This document shows positions 47,586 to 56,008 of a DNA stretch of 64,000 nucleotides, piece by piece. The notes under the pieces were generated by a model. It saw only the letters and a list, made by a program, of their open reading frames with translations, was not told the origin of the DNA and ran no database searches. The position numbers were made by a program, and so were the translations under genes. The stretch comes from Pseudanabaena sp. PCC 7367 (lineage in GTDB: Bacteria > Cyanobacteriota > Cyanobacteriia > Pseudanabaenales > Pseudanabaenaceae), in NCBI RefSeq assembly GCF_000317065.1, contig NC_019701.1:4102001-4166000 (forward strand), read 5' to 3'. Numbering within the stretch: the stretch's first letter is position 1; every line of letters starts with the position of its first letter.

Positions 47586-48398
47586 TCACCGCAACAATTC
47601 CTCCATTGCCGAACTGTACTTAGAATGCTTAGTCACCCGCAGTGGAAAACTACCCGCAATTCCTGAGATTAGATCGTAGCAATCCCGCGAAGCTTTGATC
47701 TCAATAATTACTAAATTTGAAGGGGGATGGGGTTTGGTTAAATTTGGCAAAGGCGAAAGCCGCTGATCGAACACCTTAATCGAATTATCGATCGTAATTC
47801 TGACCTGCTGGCTAAACGAAACATAATATTCCCGGTGATAGGCATTCAGCATCACTGCCCAGCCAGAGCTATCCAGATACAGGCCAAACTCTGGCTCCAG
47901 TTGCGATCGCATGGTTTTAACCAGGTCACGCCAGGTAGTTTTGGTTAGATCCAGGGGCATATTTATTTTTTGCGATCGCTTCCAGCCCAGATTATTAAAC
48001 TTGCCCTTTAGCTCCAGCCTGCCTTGAATTTGGTCATAACGATCGCCATACCACCGCAACCGCAACTTGCGCCGCTCACTCACCCCCGACACATTTTCCA
48101 TATAGCTATGTAAATGGGGCGTATCGAAATAAACATTATTCACCTGGCGATCGGGGAAGGCAGGGCGAAAGGCCGCCGGATGCACTCTCAACCAGGCACG
48201 TAACTGGGGCAGCATCAATCGATCGCCGACAATTTTGATCTCATAGCGGCTATTTTTTAACTCAGCCTGGGCAGACTTTTGCAATTCTGTTAAGCCAAGG
48301 GAAGTAGAAGGCAAAGTCGATCGTTTTGCTCGATCTGACTCAAGTAGATCAACAAATTTAAATGACTGGATCGCCTTAATTAGCCTACTCGCAAACAA
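47586..48398 (-). CDS. VTC-domain protein (polyphosphate-polymerase-like)
   Basis: This is a 270-residue protein with a CYTH/VTC tunnel fold (about 50-268). Key strands are YEIKIVGD, NNVYFDTPHLHSYMENVSGVSERRKLRLRWYGD, GRLELKGKFNNLGWKRSQKI, and NLVIIEIKASRDCYD near the end. The basic and acidic residues on these strands line the phosphate tunnel in yeast Vtc4. It has no membrane segment. The reading starts at a TTG (48396-48398) and internal TTG starts are possible, so the N-terminal 30-40 residues are uncertain. It is the last gene of the DUF4956-CotH-VTC cluster. Confidence 0.83.
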   Translation of the reverse strand: MFASRLIKAIQSFKFVDLLESDRAKRSTLPSTSLGLTELQKSAQAELKNSRYEIKIVGDRLMLPQLRAWLRVHPAAFRPAFPDRQVNNVYFDTPHLHSYMENVSGVSERRKLRLRWYGDRYDQIQGRLELKGKFNNLGWKRSQKINMPLDLTKTTWRDLVKTMRSQLEPEFGLYLDSSGWAVMLNAYHREYYVSFSQQVRITIDNSIKVFDQRLSPLPNLTKPHPPSNLVIIEIKASRDCYDLISGIAGSFPLRVTKHSKYSSAMEELLR

Positions 48399-48488
48399 AC
48401 TTCTTGCCTCACATCTGCACCAGAGATATAACCCTTTAGGTTAAAACCTTAATTGATTATTATCCTGTCAACTGATTACCTTAGCTCT

Positions 48489-51317
48489 CTAATCAACTTC
48501 TAACTCAGCTTGATCGATCTGCGCCCAGAATTCTTCAGAACCGATCCCATCGAGGCGATCGCCATCCAGTTCAATCCAACTCCCTGCCTCAATCAGCGTT
48601 TTAGTTCTGGTATCCGCAAACCGAACTTGCCGCGCCGTCATATTAGCACTACCCCATTCACTGCGGGCTTGATAGGCAATCAATCCAGCCTGTTTAGCAT
48701 TTTCGATCGCCACGTTGACTATTTGCACCGCCGCCCGATCGAGACTGGCGATTCCAATCCCCACATCTTTAATCTCTAAATCCTGCAAACTAACCTTACT
48801 GCCCTGTCCTGCCGAGATCGCCTTATCCTCAATCTGACTAAATTGACTATTAATCACCGCCAGATCAGTTCCTTCCGCATCGATCGCATCCGCCTGAATA
48901 TTCGTAAACTCGCTGTTGCTAACCGCACCGCTACTAAATTCAGCATCGATCCCATCACCAGCTAAATTAATAAACTGGCTAGCGCTGACCTCAAATTCAC
49001 TATTGGAAAACCGTAAAGCATTATCAGCACTGCTATCAACAAGCTGAAGATTTTGGATTTTTACCACGCTGTTATGGAAGGTGATGGAACTTTCTAATAA
49101 TCCCCCTGCCCGCGAGATGCCGTTGGTTTGCTCAACGATCACATGTTGCCAGTTTGATTGGCTCGCCTCCTGACTATTCCTCTTATCGTTACTGCTAGCA
49201 TTGCTACCCAGTGCGATCGTGGCAACTCCTGCCCATTGTTCAGCCTGAGCCATTAATCTAATTGGTGCTTGCTCCGTGCCCAGCAATTGCATCCCAGCAT
49301 CTGCTAATAACACCGCCTCTGGTTCAAACCGTAGCGTTGTCCCAGGATTAATTTGCAAGTTCATCCCCCTGGGCATTACCAGATCACCCACTACGTCCCA
49401 CTGGCCTGGTTTGACAATTAAAGTATCTGGCCGATCGCCCTGTTCCAAAAATGGATGTTGTGCCAGCGCGGCAGTCAGCGACGGCATAGCAGTTTGCGGA
49501 TATTCATAGACCGTGGTTTCGATCGCCCGTTCCAGCCCCAAAAAGCGATAGGCAATCCGGATCTCTGGCAGCTCACCCAGTTGATTCTGTTGGAATCCAG
49601 GGGGCAGCGGAATCAGGAACACAGTTTTTTCCTGCAGATCAGCATTCAAAGGCGATCGACCCACCTGGCTATGTTCGGCTGGACGTAAAACTACGGTTGC
49701 ATCACCGGGGCGATAATAGGTATAGCCTGCGGCGGTATCCTGCCAGGTTTCGATCGCGGGATAAAAATTCTGGTCTTCATTTAGCTTAAACCCCAGCACT
49801 TCCACTGGCTGCACCAGGCGATTGTTTACTTCAATTTGCAGGTACGATCGTCGGTCTTGATTAGCTTCACCCAGCTTAACCACCTTCACAAAAGCAGAGA
49901 GGGCATTGGTTTCACTCAAGCTCTGCCGGATTGCCTCCTGCCGATCGATCGCGGTCTGCCAGACCTGCTCCAGAAGCGTATTTTTCTGTGGATCGATGTC
50001 GGGGTCTTTATATAAGACCAATTGCAATTCCTTAAACTGTTTTTGCAGGGGCGATCGTACTTGCTCAAGGTATTCCGGCTGACTGATCCGCTCTAGCTCG
50101 CGCACATAGGCTTCGGAGATAATTGGATCTTGCAACACCTGGCTAGTCCAGTTTTGATTACGCCAGCGACTACCACTACCACGGATATCATCGGAAAAAA
50201 TATCCATCCCCTGCATCCCCCAGTTATAAACATTGTCGTAGTGATAACCATCGCGGCCAATCGGTTCTAGCTTGGCAGTGATTGGGTTGTAATAAAAATG
50301 GGTGTTCCAATCTGTGAGGGTGTGATAAGCCCGCCAGAGTTCCACGATCGCCAAAAATTTAGCCATCAACTCCACATCAAATACTTCTGAAGCAGCTAAT
50401 TGACCTTCCTGGAAAGCTTTGAGCATGGCGATCGCCTGATCCCGCTGCTGGGATAATTCTGGATCACGATCGACCCGTTTGGCTCGGCTCACCTCAAACG
50501 CATCATTCCCCGTAATCACGATCCCTTCGCGCCGTTGTTGTGATTCATATAGCTCAACTGAGAAATGCTCTTCGATCGCATATACCCCCTTGGGCGAACC
50601 ATTAAAGTTAAGGTCAATAAATTGATAGCGAGGGGCTAGCACTCCCTCCCGTCGCAGGTTTTCCAACCATACCCATTCATATAGATAGTTGCGAGTCTTG
50701 GGGCTGTGGAGCGAAAAACGCCGCATTCCCAGAAAATGCTTGTCGTCTTTGACATGTACCCGAAATGACCATTTCTCACTATCCAGGTGATCGATGCCAT
50801 TGCCTTTAAAGCGCATTTTGACCGGAATCACCTGCCCATCATAGCGAAGCTTGGCTGACACAAAATATTTATCTTCGGCCAGAATTCGCCCCCGTTGGAG
50901 CGCCGTTTCTCTGGTGCGTGCCAGGTCTTTATAATGCTTGAATTTCATATCCACCTGCACGGTGGGCAGATCCGGCGCACGGAGTAGGGCTTCTAAATAC
51001 CTGCCGATCGAGGATGGGTTAAAGTTGCCCAGATTCGCCAGCAAGAACTTGTGCGCTTCATGCTTATGGAACATATAACCAGCACCAAAGGAGCCAGCAA
51101 TAATCAAAGTGGTGAGTCCCAGGGTGGTTAGTCTAGATCTAAAGCGGCCACGTTTCGATCGCGGCGATCCAGAACTAGTTAAACTAGAGCCATTAATTAC
51201 TGGATTTGCCGATTCACCAGGATTAGCATTTTTCGTTAACCCTGCATTTTGCTCAGCTTGGCTGCCTTGCAATCCGGAACTTGGTTCTAAGTCTCGATCG
51301 CCCTTATGAATTAGCAT
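48489..51317 (-). CDS. CotH-kinase-like protein with C-terminal beta-helix
   Basis: This 942-residue protein has a disordered N-terminus (1-55) and one membrane helix (about 65-85, LTTLGLTTLIIAGSFGAGYMF), so the rest is extracytoplasmic. A CotH-kinase-like domain (about 120-460) contains MRFKGNGIDHLDSEKWSFRVHVK, FSLHSPKTRNYLYEWVWLENLRREG and LWRAYHTLTDWNTHFYYNP. Where many CotH proteins show a WDxD-like motif this one reads PIGRDGYHYDN. Residues about 630-940 form a right-handed beta-helix built of repeats such as SNSEFEVSASQFINLAGDGIDAEFSSGAVSNSEF. CotH kinases phosphorylate spore-coat proteins in Bacillus; activity here is unproven. Confidence 0.83.
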   Translation of the reverse strand: MLIHKGDRDLEPSSGLQGSQAEQNAGLTKNANPGESANPVINGSSLTSSGSPRSKRGRFRSRLTTLGLTTLIIAGSFGAGYMFHKHEAHKFLLANLGNFNPSSIGRYLEALLRAPDLPTVQVDMKFKHYKDLARTRETALQRGRILAEDKYFVSAKLRYDGQVIPVKMRFKGNGIDHLDSEKWSFRVHVKDDKHFLGMRRFSLHSPKTRNYLYEWVWLENLRREGVLAPRYQFIDLNFNGSPKGVYAIEEHFSVELYESQQRREGIVITGNDAFEVSRAKRVDRDPELSQQRDQAIAMLKAFQEGQLAASEVFDVELMAKFLAIVELWRAYHTLTDWNTHFYYNPITAKLEPIGRDGYHYDNVYNWGMQGMDIFSDDIRGSGSRWRNQNWTSQVLQDPIISEAYVRELERISQPEYLEQVRSPLQKQFKELQLVLYKDPDIDPQKNTLLEQVWQTAIDRQEAIRQSLSETNALSAFVKVVKLGEANQDRRSYLQIEVNNRLVQPVEVLGFKLNEDQNFYPAIETWQDTAAGYTYYRPGDATVVLRPAEHSQVGRSPLNADLQEKTVFLIPLPPGFQQNQLGELPEIRIAYRFLGLERAIETTVYEYPQTAMPSLTAALAQHPFLEQGDRPDTLIVKPGQWDVVGDLVMPRGMNLQINPGTTLRFEPEAVLLADAGMQLLGTEQAPIRLMAQAEQWAGVATIALGSNASSNDKRNSQEASQSNWQHVIVEQTNGISRAGGLLESSITFHNSVVKIQNLQLVDSSADNALRFSNSEFEVSASQFINLAGDGIDAEFSSGAVSNSEFTNIQADAIDAEGTDLAVINSQFSQIEDKAISAGQGSKVSLQDLEIKDVGIGIASLDRAAVQIVNVAIENAKQAGLIAYQARSEWGSANMTARQVRFADTRTKTLIEAGSWIELDGDRLDGIGSEEFWAQIDQAELEVD

Positions 51318-51356
51318 AAATACTTAACTCATCAATACTAATTAACCTAACTAACC

Positions 51357-52280
51357 TCATACCTCAGGGATACCTCGCTGTTCCACACAGGAGATCGTAG
51401 CCTGGGGCAAGGTTTGTTGTAAATTATCGATCAGCGCAATGAGTACCTTACTATCACGGCAGTTGATGTAATAGGTGGCTTGCAAATAATCTTCGCTCGC
51501 ATCCAAACGACGCATATCAGCCAGATAGGTATGTAGCGAGAGGATTTCATGGATTTGCGCCAGGGTTTGATTGGTGGAATGCTGTGGCGATCTATTCGGC
51601 AATGATTTATTGTTAGCAGTTTGGATCGCGCTGTCAATAGATTCAGGAGATTCAATAGATTCAGTAGGTTCAGACGCTGTGCCCGCTATATCTGTGTCAT
51701 CTGTGCCACCTGTGCTTAGGTCACTGGAATGATCGCCAACCGACTCGATCGACCTGTCAGGATTGGTGCGAAGTTGAGAATCATGTTTTACGCCATTACC
51801 TGAGCCATTCGCAGTTAGCTTTTGTGGCACTTCGATATTCAAATAAAGATTATGCTTGGCATGGCGATAGGGACTGGGCAATCGCCGCATTGTTGCTAAC
51901 ACCGTCAAAATCAACACATAGGCAGTCAGAGTGGGAAGGCGCTGGTCGGCTCCCAAACCCAGGCCAATGGCGATCGCCATGAATAAGTAACTCAGCTCCT
52001 CCGGCTCTTTGATTGGGGTGCGAAACCGCACGATCGACAAAGCCCCTACTAATCCCAACGATAGCGCCAGCGAGGATTTTACGACAGAGATCACCAGGAT
52101 TGTAGTGAGTACAATCAATGGAAAAACCTGCGCCAACTCCGCCCGATTGGATTTGGTGCGGCCAAACCGGGTGTAGTGCCAGGACAAGCCGATCGCCAAA
52201 ACAGTCCCCAATAGCAAATTCAACAACAATGCCACAAGGGACAATGGTGCTGGCTCGGTAATACCAAGATTTGGGGGCAT
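51357..52280 (-). CDS. DUF4956 membrane protein
   Basis: This is a 307-residue protein. Membrane segments lie at about 12-32, 50-72, 80-100 and 105-128. The segment SVVKSSLALSLGLVGALSIVRFRTPIKEPEELSYLFMAIAIGLGLG is the DUF4956 hallmark. A variable Ser/Thr/Asp-rich linker (about 155-235) leads to a short cytoplasmic alpha/beta domain (LHTYLADMRRLDASEDYLQATYYINCRDSKVLIALIDNLQQTLPQATISCVEQRG). Its function is unknown. It is the first gene of a three-gene cluster, 39 bases before the CotH-like gene. I recall VTC, DUF4956 and CotH genes as frequent neighbours in bacteria. Confidence 0.85.
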   Translation of the reverse strand: MPPNLGITEPAPLSLVALLLNLLLGTVLAIGLSWHYTRFGRTKSNRAELAQVFPLIVLTTILVISVVKSSLALSLGLVGALSIVRFRTPIKEPEELSYLFMAIAIGLGLGADQRLPTLTAYVLILTVLATMRRLPSPYRHAKHNLYLNIEVPQKLTANGSGNGVKHDSQLRTNPDRSIESVGDHSSDLSTGGTDDTDIAGTASEPTESIESPESIDSAIQTANNKSLPNRSPQHSTNQTLAQIHEILSLHTYLADMRRLDASEDYLQATYYINCRDSKVLIALIDNLQQTLPQATISCVEQRGIPEV

Positions 52281-52709
52281 GGCGGTTTGCTTAACTTACT
52301 TACACTTATTTATTTACGGATTTACGGATGAACTTAAAACGTTAAGGATAGTTTAACTGGTTGCGTAAGGCTACTGATCCTAAATTGACATACAGCATGG
52401 ATTGAGCCTAGTTCTAATCTCAGATTCTCTGGGGCATCAATCCCAATTGGTAATACGATTTATTTAATTAAAGTTGGCTGGGCAAAATGCGCACAAGCCC
52501 CATTACATCAAAAAAGCGACCATAGATATTCACCCGATCGGTTTATTCGGGGAAATAGCCGCTTCACTCGTCATTACAAGTTGCTATTGACTAAGCCTGA
52601 GAACTAATCCCATGTCTATATTTCCATGCTTACGCTTGCATACTTAATGATCTCGCTAATAGCTGCTGACCAACTCCAACAAAAGCAATACTGCTCTAAG
52701 TGATCATTT
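52281..52709. other. Region upstream of the DUF4956 gene
   Basis: 429 bp. It should hold the promoter of the DUF4956-CotH-VTC cluster. TTTACGGA occurs twice at 52313-52328, close to the DUF4956 start. No ORF is seen. Confidence 0.5.
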
Positions 52710-54299
52710 CTAAGCGATCATTTTTGCCGGCAGAGCAATCACATTCAAGAACTCCGCCAAGTCGGTGCGATCGCCCAAAGGGATTAATTGCATCGCAAAG
52801 GGTTGATAGTAAAAAAGTTGATAACCTTGCGCTCGTAAATAATTAGCCACTGGTAGATTAGCACCACTCGCACCAGCAATATTTTCATACAAAATAATCG
52901 GTGCAAATTCCTTTAAGAGGCGATCGCTACCCTGGAACACCTGCATTTCATGGCCTTCCGCATCCACCTTCAAAAAATCTACTCTTGTTAGCCCTTCCTG
53001 CTCCACCAGATGATCAAGCGTAAAGCAATCAACTTGATCGTAATTGCCGCCACCCTCTAAATTGCTCTGTTCCTCGGTGATCACCATGTTCAACTCACTG
53101 GCATTTTGAGTCATAAACTTAATCGTGCCATTGCGATCGCTCGCCGCCCCAGCACATACGGTGACCCATTCCAGTTGATTAAGGCGGCAGGTTTCTTGCA
53201 TGTAGGCAATGCAATCGGCAAAGGGCTCCACTGCCAAGACCTTTCCAGATGCACCCACCTGCTGCGCCGCCACAAAGGTATAAATCCCCGCATTAGCACC
53301 CACATCGATCACCACCATGCCTGGTTTCAGCCATTCTTGCCAGAATTCCATTTCCTGCTCAAACCATCGCCCCTGCGCCAACAGCACCATCGTGACGATG
53401 CTTTTAAAACTTGGTTCGATCGCCATCACCAAATCCGAGGCGATCGCCGCATAGGTATAGGTACTATCGATCGGTAAACTTGCCCATTGCCATTGGCGGG
53501 CCTTGGGGTTGGCCTGATAAAACTGCTGTCCCTTGGCTAGCCAATATTTCGCCTTGTCTAACTGCTGCATCCCCAGATAAGCCAAATATAGAGTTTGGAT
53601 CGCGGCGGCAAAATCAGGCGCTAATGCTTGGGCACGATGCAGAGCATAGAGTCCCTCTAATTGATTGTTAACCATGCTAGAGATACCCAACTGCAAATTG
53701 AGATGGGCAGCGGCGGGAGTCAATTGCTGAGCCAATCGCAGCAACCTTAGACCATAGGGCGAATAAAACACCAGCGGCGATCGCCAGATTGCTTCCGCAA
53801 ACATAATCAAAGCCTGGTCATGGCCAGTTTCAACCTGCAACGCGGTCTTGATCTGGCTGGCTGCAACCGATCCAGGGCGATCGATCGGTAAATATACCAG
53901 AGCCGGAGGCAGCTCCAGGCCAGGGTTATAAATATCCTGTAATTGATTCAACAGTGTGTACATGGCAAAGTTATTGGTGGCATTGCGACCAACCCCCAGA
54001 CTGGTATGCAACAGGGATAGATGAATGCTGCAAAGGGGATAACCATCGAGGGCAATCCCTTCATTCAAGGCTGTAAGCGCCATTTCAATAAAAAATTGCC
54101 GATCGCCAACCTGCTCACATTGCTCCGCCTCGATCAATGCCACCACTGCGCAATTGTTTAGCTCCAACCCAGTTACTGGTTCATCCCAATCTGTTTGGCT
54201 GGCGATTTGTTCAGCCTTGGCGATCGTCTCAGGATTCAACAATGGACAAACTCGATGCAGATAGTCTATATAAGTCTGAGCAGGAGATGATGATTGCAT
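52710..54299 (-). CDS. TPR and FkbM-family methyltransferase fusion
   Basis: This 529-residue protein has an all-helical N-terminal half (about 20-280) with degenerate TPR-like helices, such as AHLNLQLGISSMVNNQLEGLYALHRAQALAPDF and LYLAYLGMQQLDKAKYWLAKGQQFY. A class I SAM methyltransferase of FkbM type follows (about 315-515), with MVVIDVGANAGIYTFVAAQQVG (SAM motif I, near 333), VLAVEPFADC and VDFLKVDAEGHEMQVFQGS. FkbM enzymes O-methylate sugars or polyketides. TPR fusions occur in cyanobacterial glycan clusters. The position next to the CotH cluster hints at surface glycans, but co-transcription is not shown. Confidence 0.85.
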   Translation of the reverse strand: MQSSSPAQTYIDYLHRVCPLLNPETIAKAEQIASQTDWDEPVTGLELNNCAVVALIEAEQCEQVGDRQFFIEMALTALNEGIALDGYPLCSIHLSLLHTSLGVGRNATNNFAMYTLLNQLQDIYNPGLELPPALVYLPIDRPGSVAASQIKTALQVETGHDQALIMFAEAIWRSPLVFYSPYGLRLLRLAQQLTPAAAHLNLQLGISSMVNNQLEGLYALHRAQALAPDFAAAIQTLYLAYLGMQQLDKAKYWLAKGQQFYQANPKARQWQWASLPIDSTYTYAAIASDLVMAIEPSFKSIVTMVLLAQGRWFEQEMEFWQEWLKPGMVVIDVGANAGIYTFVAAQQVGASGKVLAVEPFADCIAYMQETCRLNQLEWVTVCAGAASDRNGTIKFMTQNASELNMVITEEQSNLEGGGNYDQVDCFTLDHLVEQEGLTRVDFLKVDAEGHEMQVFQGSDRLLKEFAPIILYENIAGASGANLPVANYLRAQGYQLFYYQPFAMQLIPLGDRTDLAEFLNVIALPAKMIA

Positions 54300-54552
54300 G
54301 TAGGGGCTTCCCCTTATTAATATCTGGTGGAACTGGAGTAACTAGAGTAACTGAAACAAATATTACTGGATCTTTGAAAATTGAAATATCTTGCTATTTT
54401 GAATCTAATTTGAATCTAATCAGATTCGTATATTTAGTTAATTAAATCAATTAAATGGTAGTCCTGCATATGAAATGCTATTTAGTCATAGAATCAAGTC
54501 TCAACAACAGACAACCAGTAAATAACTTTAACTTGTCCTAGCCGATCGCCCC

Positions 54553-55827
54553 ATGCAAACAACCACAATTAATGCCCGCTGCCAGCAATCCCTGACGATC
54601 GCCAATTATGTTAGGGATCGCCGGATGATTATGCCTCAGCACAAATTAATTCTGGATGTTGGTTGTGGTGATGGTAGTTCTACGGTGATGTTGGCGCAGG
54701 CTAATCCTGGCGCTCGGATTGTGGCGATCGACCAACGCTCTGAATTAATCACCCTTGCCCAACAGCGATCGTCCGGTTTGAAATTAAAGTATGGGAACGT
54801 GATTGATTTTCAGGTGATGGCGATCGAAAACCTGCCAGAACTGGGGTTGAAGTTTGATTTTATTAATTGCGGCGAAAGTTTTTATTTAGAAGCCAATCTA
54901 ACAACAGCACTCCAGGCGATCGGGTTGGTTCTGGCGGAGCAAGGCATTATTCATCTCAAGTTACCGAGCTTTTATGATCGGGCTAATTTTTTGCGGGGTC
55001 AGGAATTAGCTAGCTATATTGGCCTGATTGAAGACGATGCACCGGGCATCGCCGAGGCCGAGGTCATGGCTGAGTTGCTCCAATCCATGTATCCCACGAT
55101 CGGCTTACGCGATACTACGTTATCTGCCGCCCAGCTAACCGATCCGGAGTTGGTGCGGGCTAATTTTCTCATCCCTGGCGATCGCGGTTTTACAATCCCA
55201 GATCTGTTTGGCTTGATTGAGGCGGCGGGTTTGACCTTCAATCAAATGACTAATTGGCACCAATGGCAACTGAGCAATTTGTTTCGCACTGGTCAGGGCA
55301 TCCCGGCGCTAATTCAACAAAAAATAACCAAGGCTAGCGCCGCTGAGCTTTTGCACATCTATGAATTATTAAACCCAGTACATCCCTGGCTGGATTGCTG
55401 GTGTAGCTTGCCTCAGCAGCTTGAAACAATCAAATCCCCTAGCCTGTCTCAGCCATTGGCCGAGTGGGATCAACAAACCTGGCAAAGCGCGATCGTGCAT
55501 CTCAATCCCCAGCTCAAAACCCAGGAACTAGCTACACAAATACAGACAGCGATCGCCAATCTCAGCCCCTTAGCGATCACCGATCATTTCAATTTAACCA
55601 GCACCCAGCCGCTCCAGCTTTTGCCCCAAGACACAATCCTACTCAGGATGCTGTGGTCACAACCTCGGCGGGGCGAAGAATTAATCGAACTATGGCAGCA
55701 GGTTAGGCCGATCGATTTGCTTACTTTCCAACCAATTAGCACAGAAGCGGCATTTGAGCAGATCAGGCGATCGCTGCTTAATTTAGAGCAACTGCTGTTG
55801 ATTCTGGTGGAGTCAGCAATCTCTTAA
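54553..55827 (+). CDS. Class I SAM-dependent methyltransferase
   Basis: This is a 424-residue protein. The SAM-binding motif LILDVGCGDGSSTVMLAQANPGARIVAIDQ lies at about 33-62, followed by the motif-II-like region FDFINCGESFYLEANLTTALQAIGLVL and a motif III GIIHLKLPSF. The N-terminal half fits a Rossmann methyltransferase. The C-terminal half (about 250-424) is helical, with LQLLPQDTILLRMLWSQPRRGEELIELWQQV, and resembles domains that end bacterial peptide-arginine or glycan methyltransferases. The acceptor is unknown. It is divergent from the FkbM gene. Confidence 0.75.
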   Translation: MQTTTINARCQQSLTIANYVRDRRMIMPQHKLILDVGCGDGSSTVMLAQANPGARIVAIDQRSELITLAQQRSSGLKLKYGNVIDFQVMAIENLPELGLKFDFINCGESFYLEANLTTALQAIGLVLAEQGIIHLKLPSFYDRANFLRGQELASYIGLIEDDAPGIAEAEVMAELLQSMYPTIGLRDTTLSAAQLTDPELVRANFLIPGDRGFTIPDLFGLIEAAGLTFNQMTNWHQWQLSNLFRTGQGIPALIQQKITKASAAELLHIYELLNPVHPWLDCWCSLPQQLETIKSPSLSQPLAEWDQQTWQSAIVHLNPQLKTQELATQIQTAIANLSPLAITDHFNLTSTQPLQLLPQDTILLRMLWSQPRRGEELIELWQQVRPIDLLTFQPISTEAAFEQIRRSLLNLEQLLLILVESAIS

Positions 55828-56008
55828 TTTAAGCCCGATCGAGTCAAAATTAGTTTCGCTGAGTTCGGCTAGATCGCTTAATTAGTAACGATTATGTACT
55901 TTTAAGTTTAAGATTGACATCAAAATGTGCCGATTTATGTTTTTTAAGCTTACTATTGTATTGTTTTTGACTATTTGCTCTTATTAGATCGTGAGGAGTT
56001 TGAACTAA

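Noticed and set aside
47432-47623. 63-codon plus-strand ORF between the oxygenase and VTC genes
   Set aside because: It overlaps the end of the VTC gene on the other strand, lacks a ribosome-binding site and resembles no known protein.
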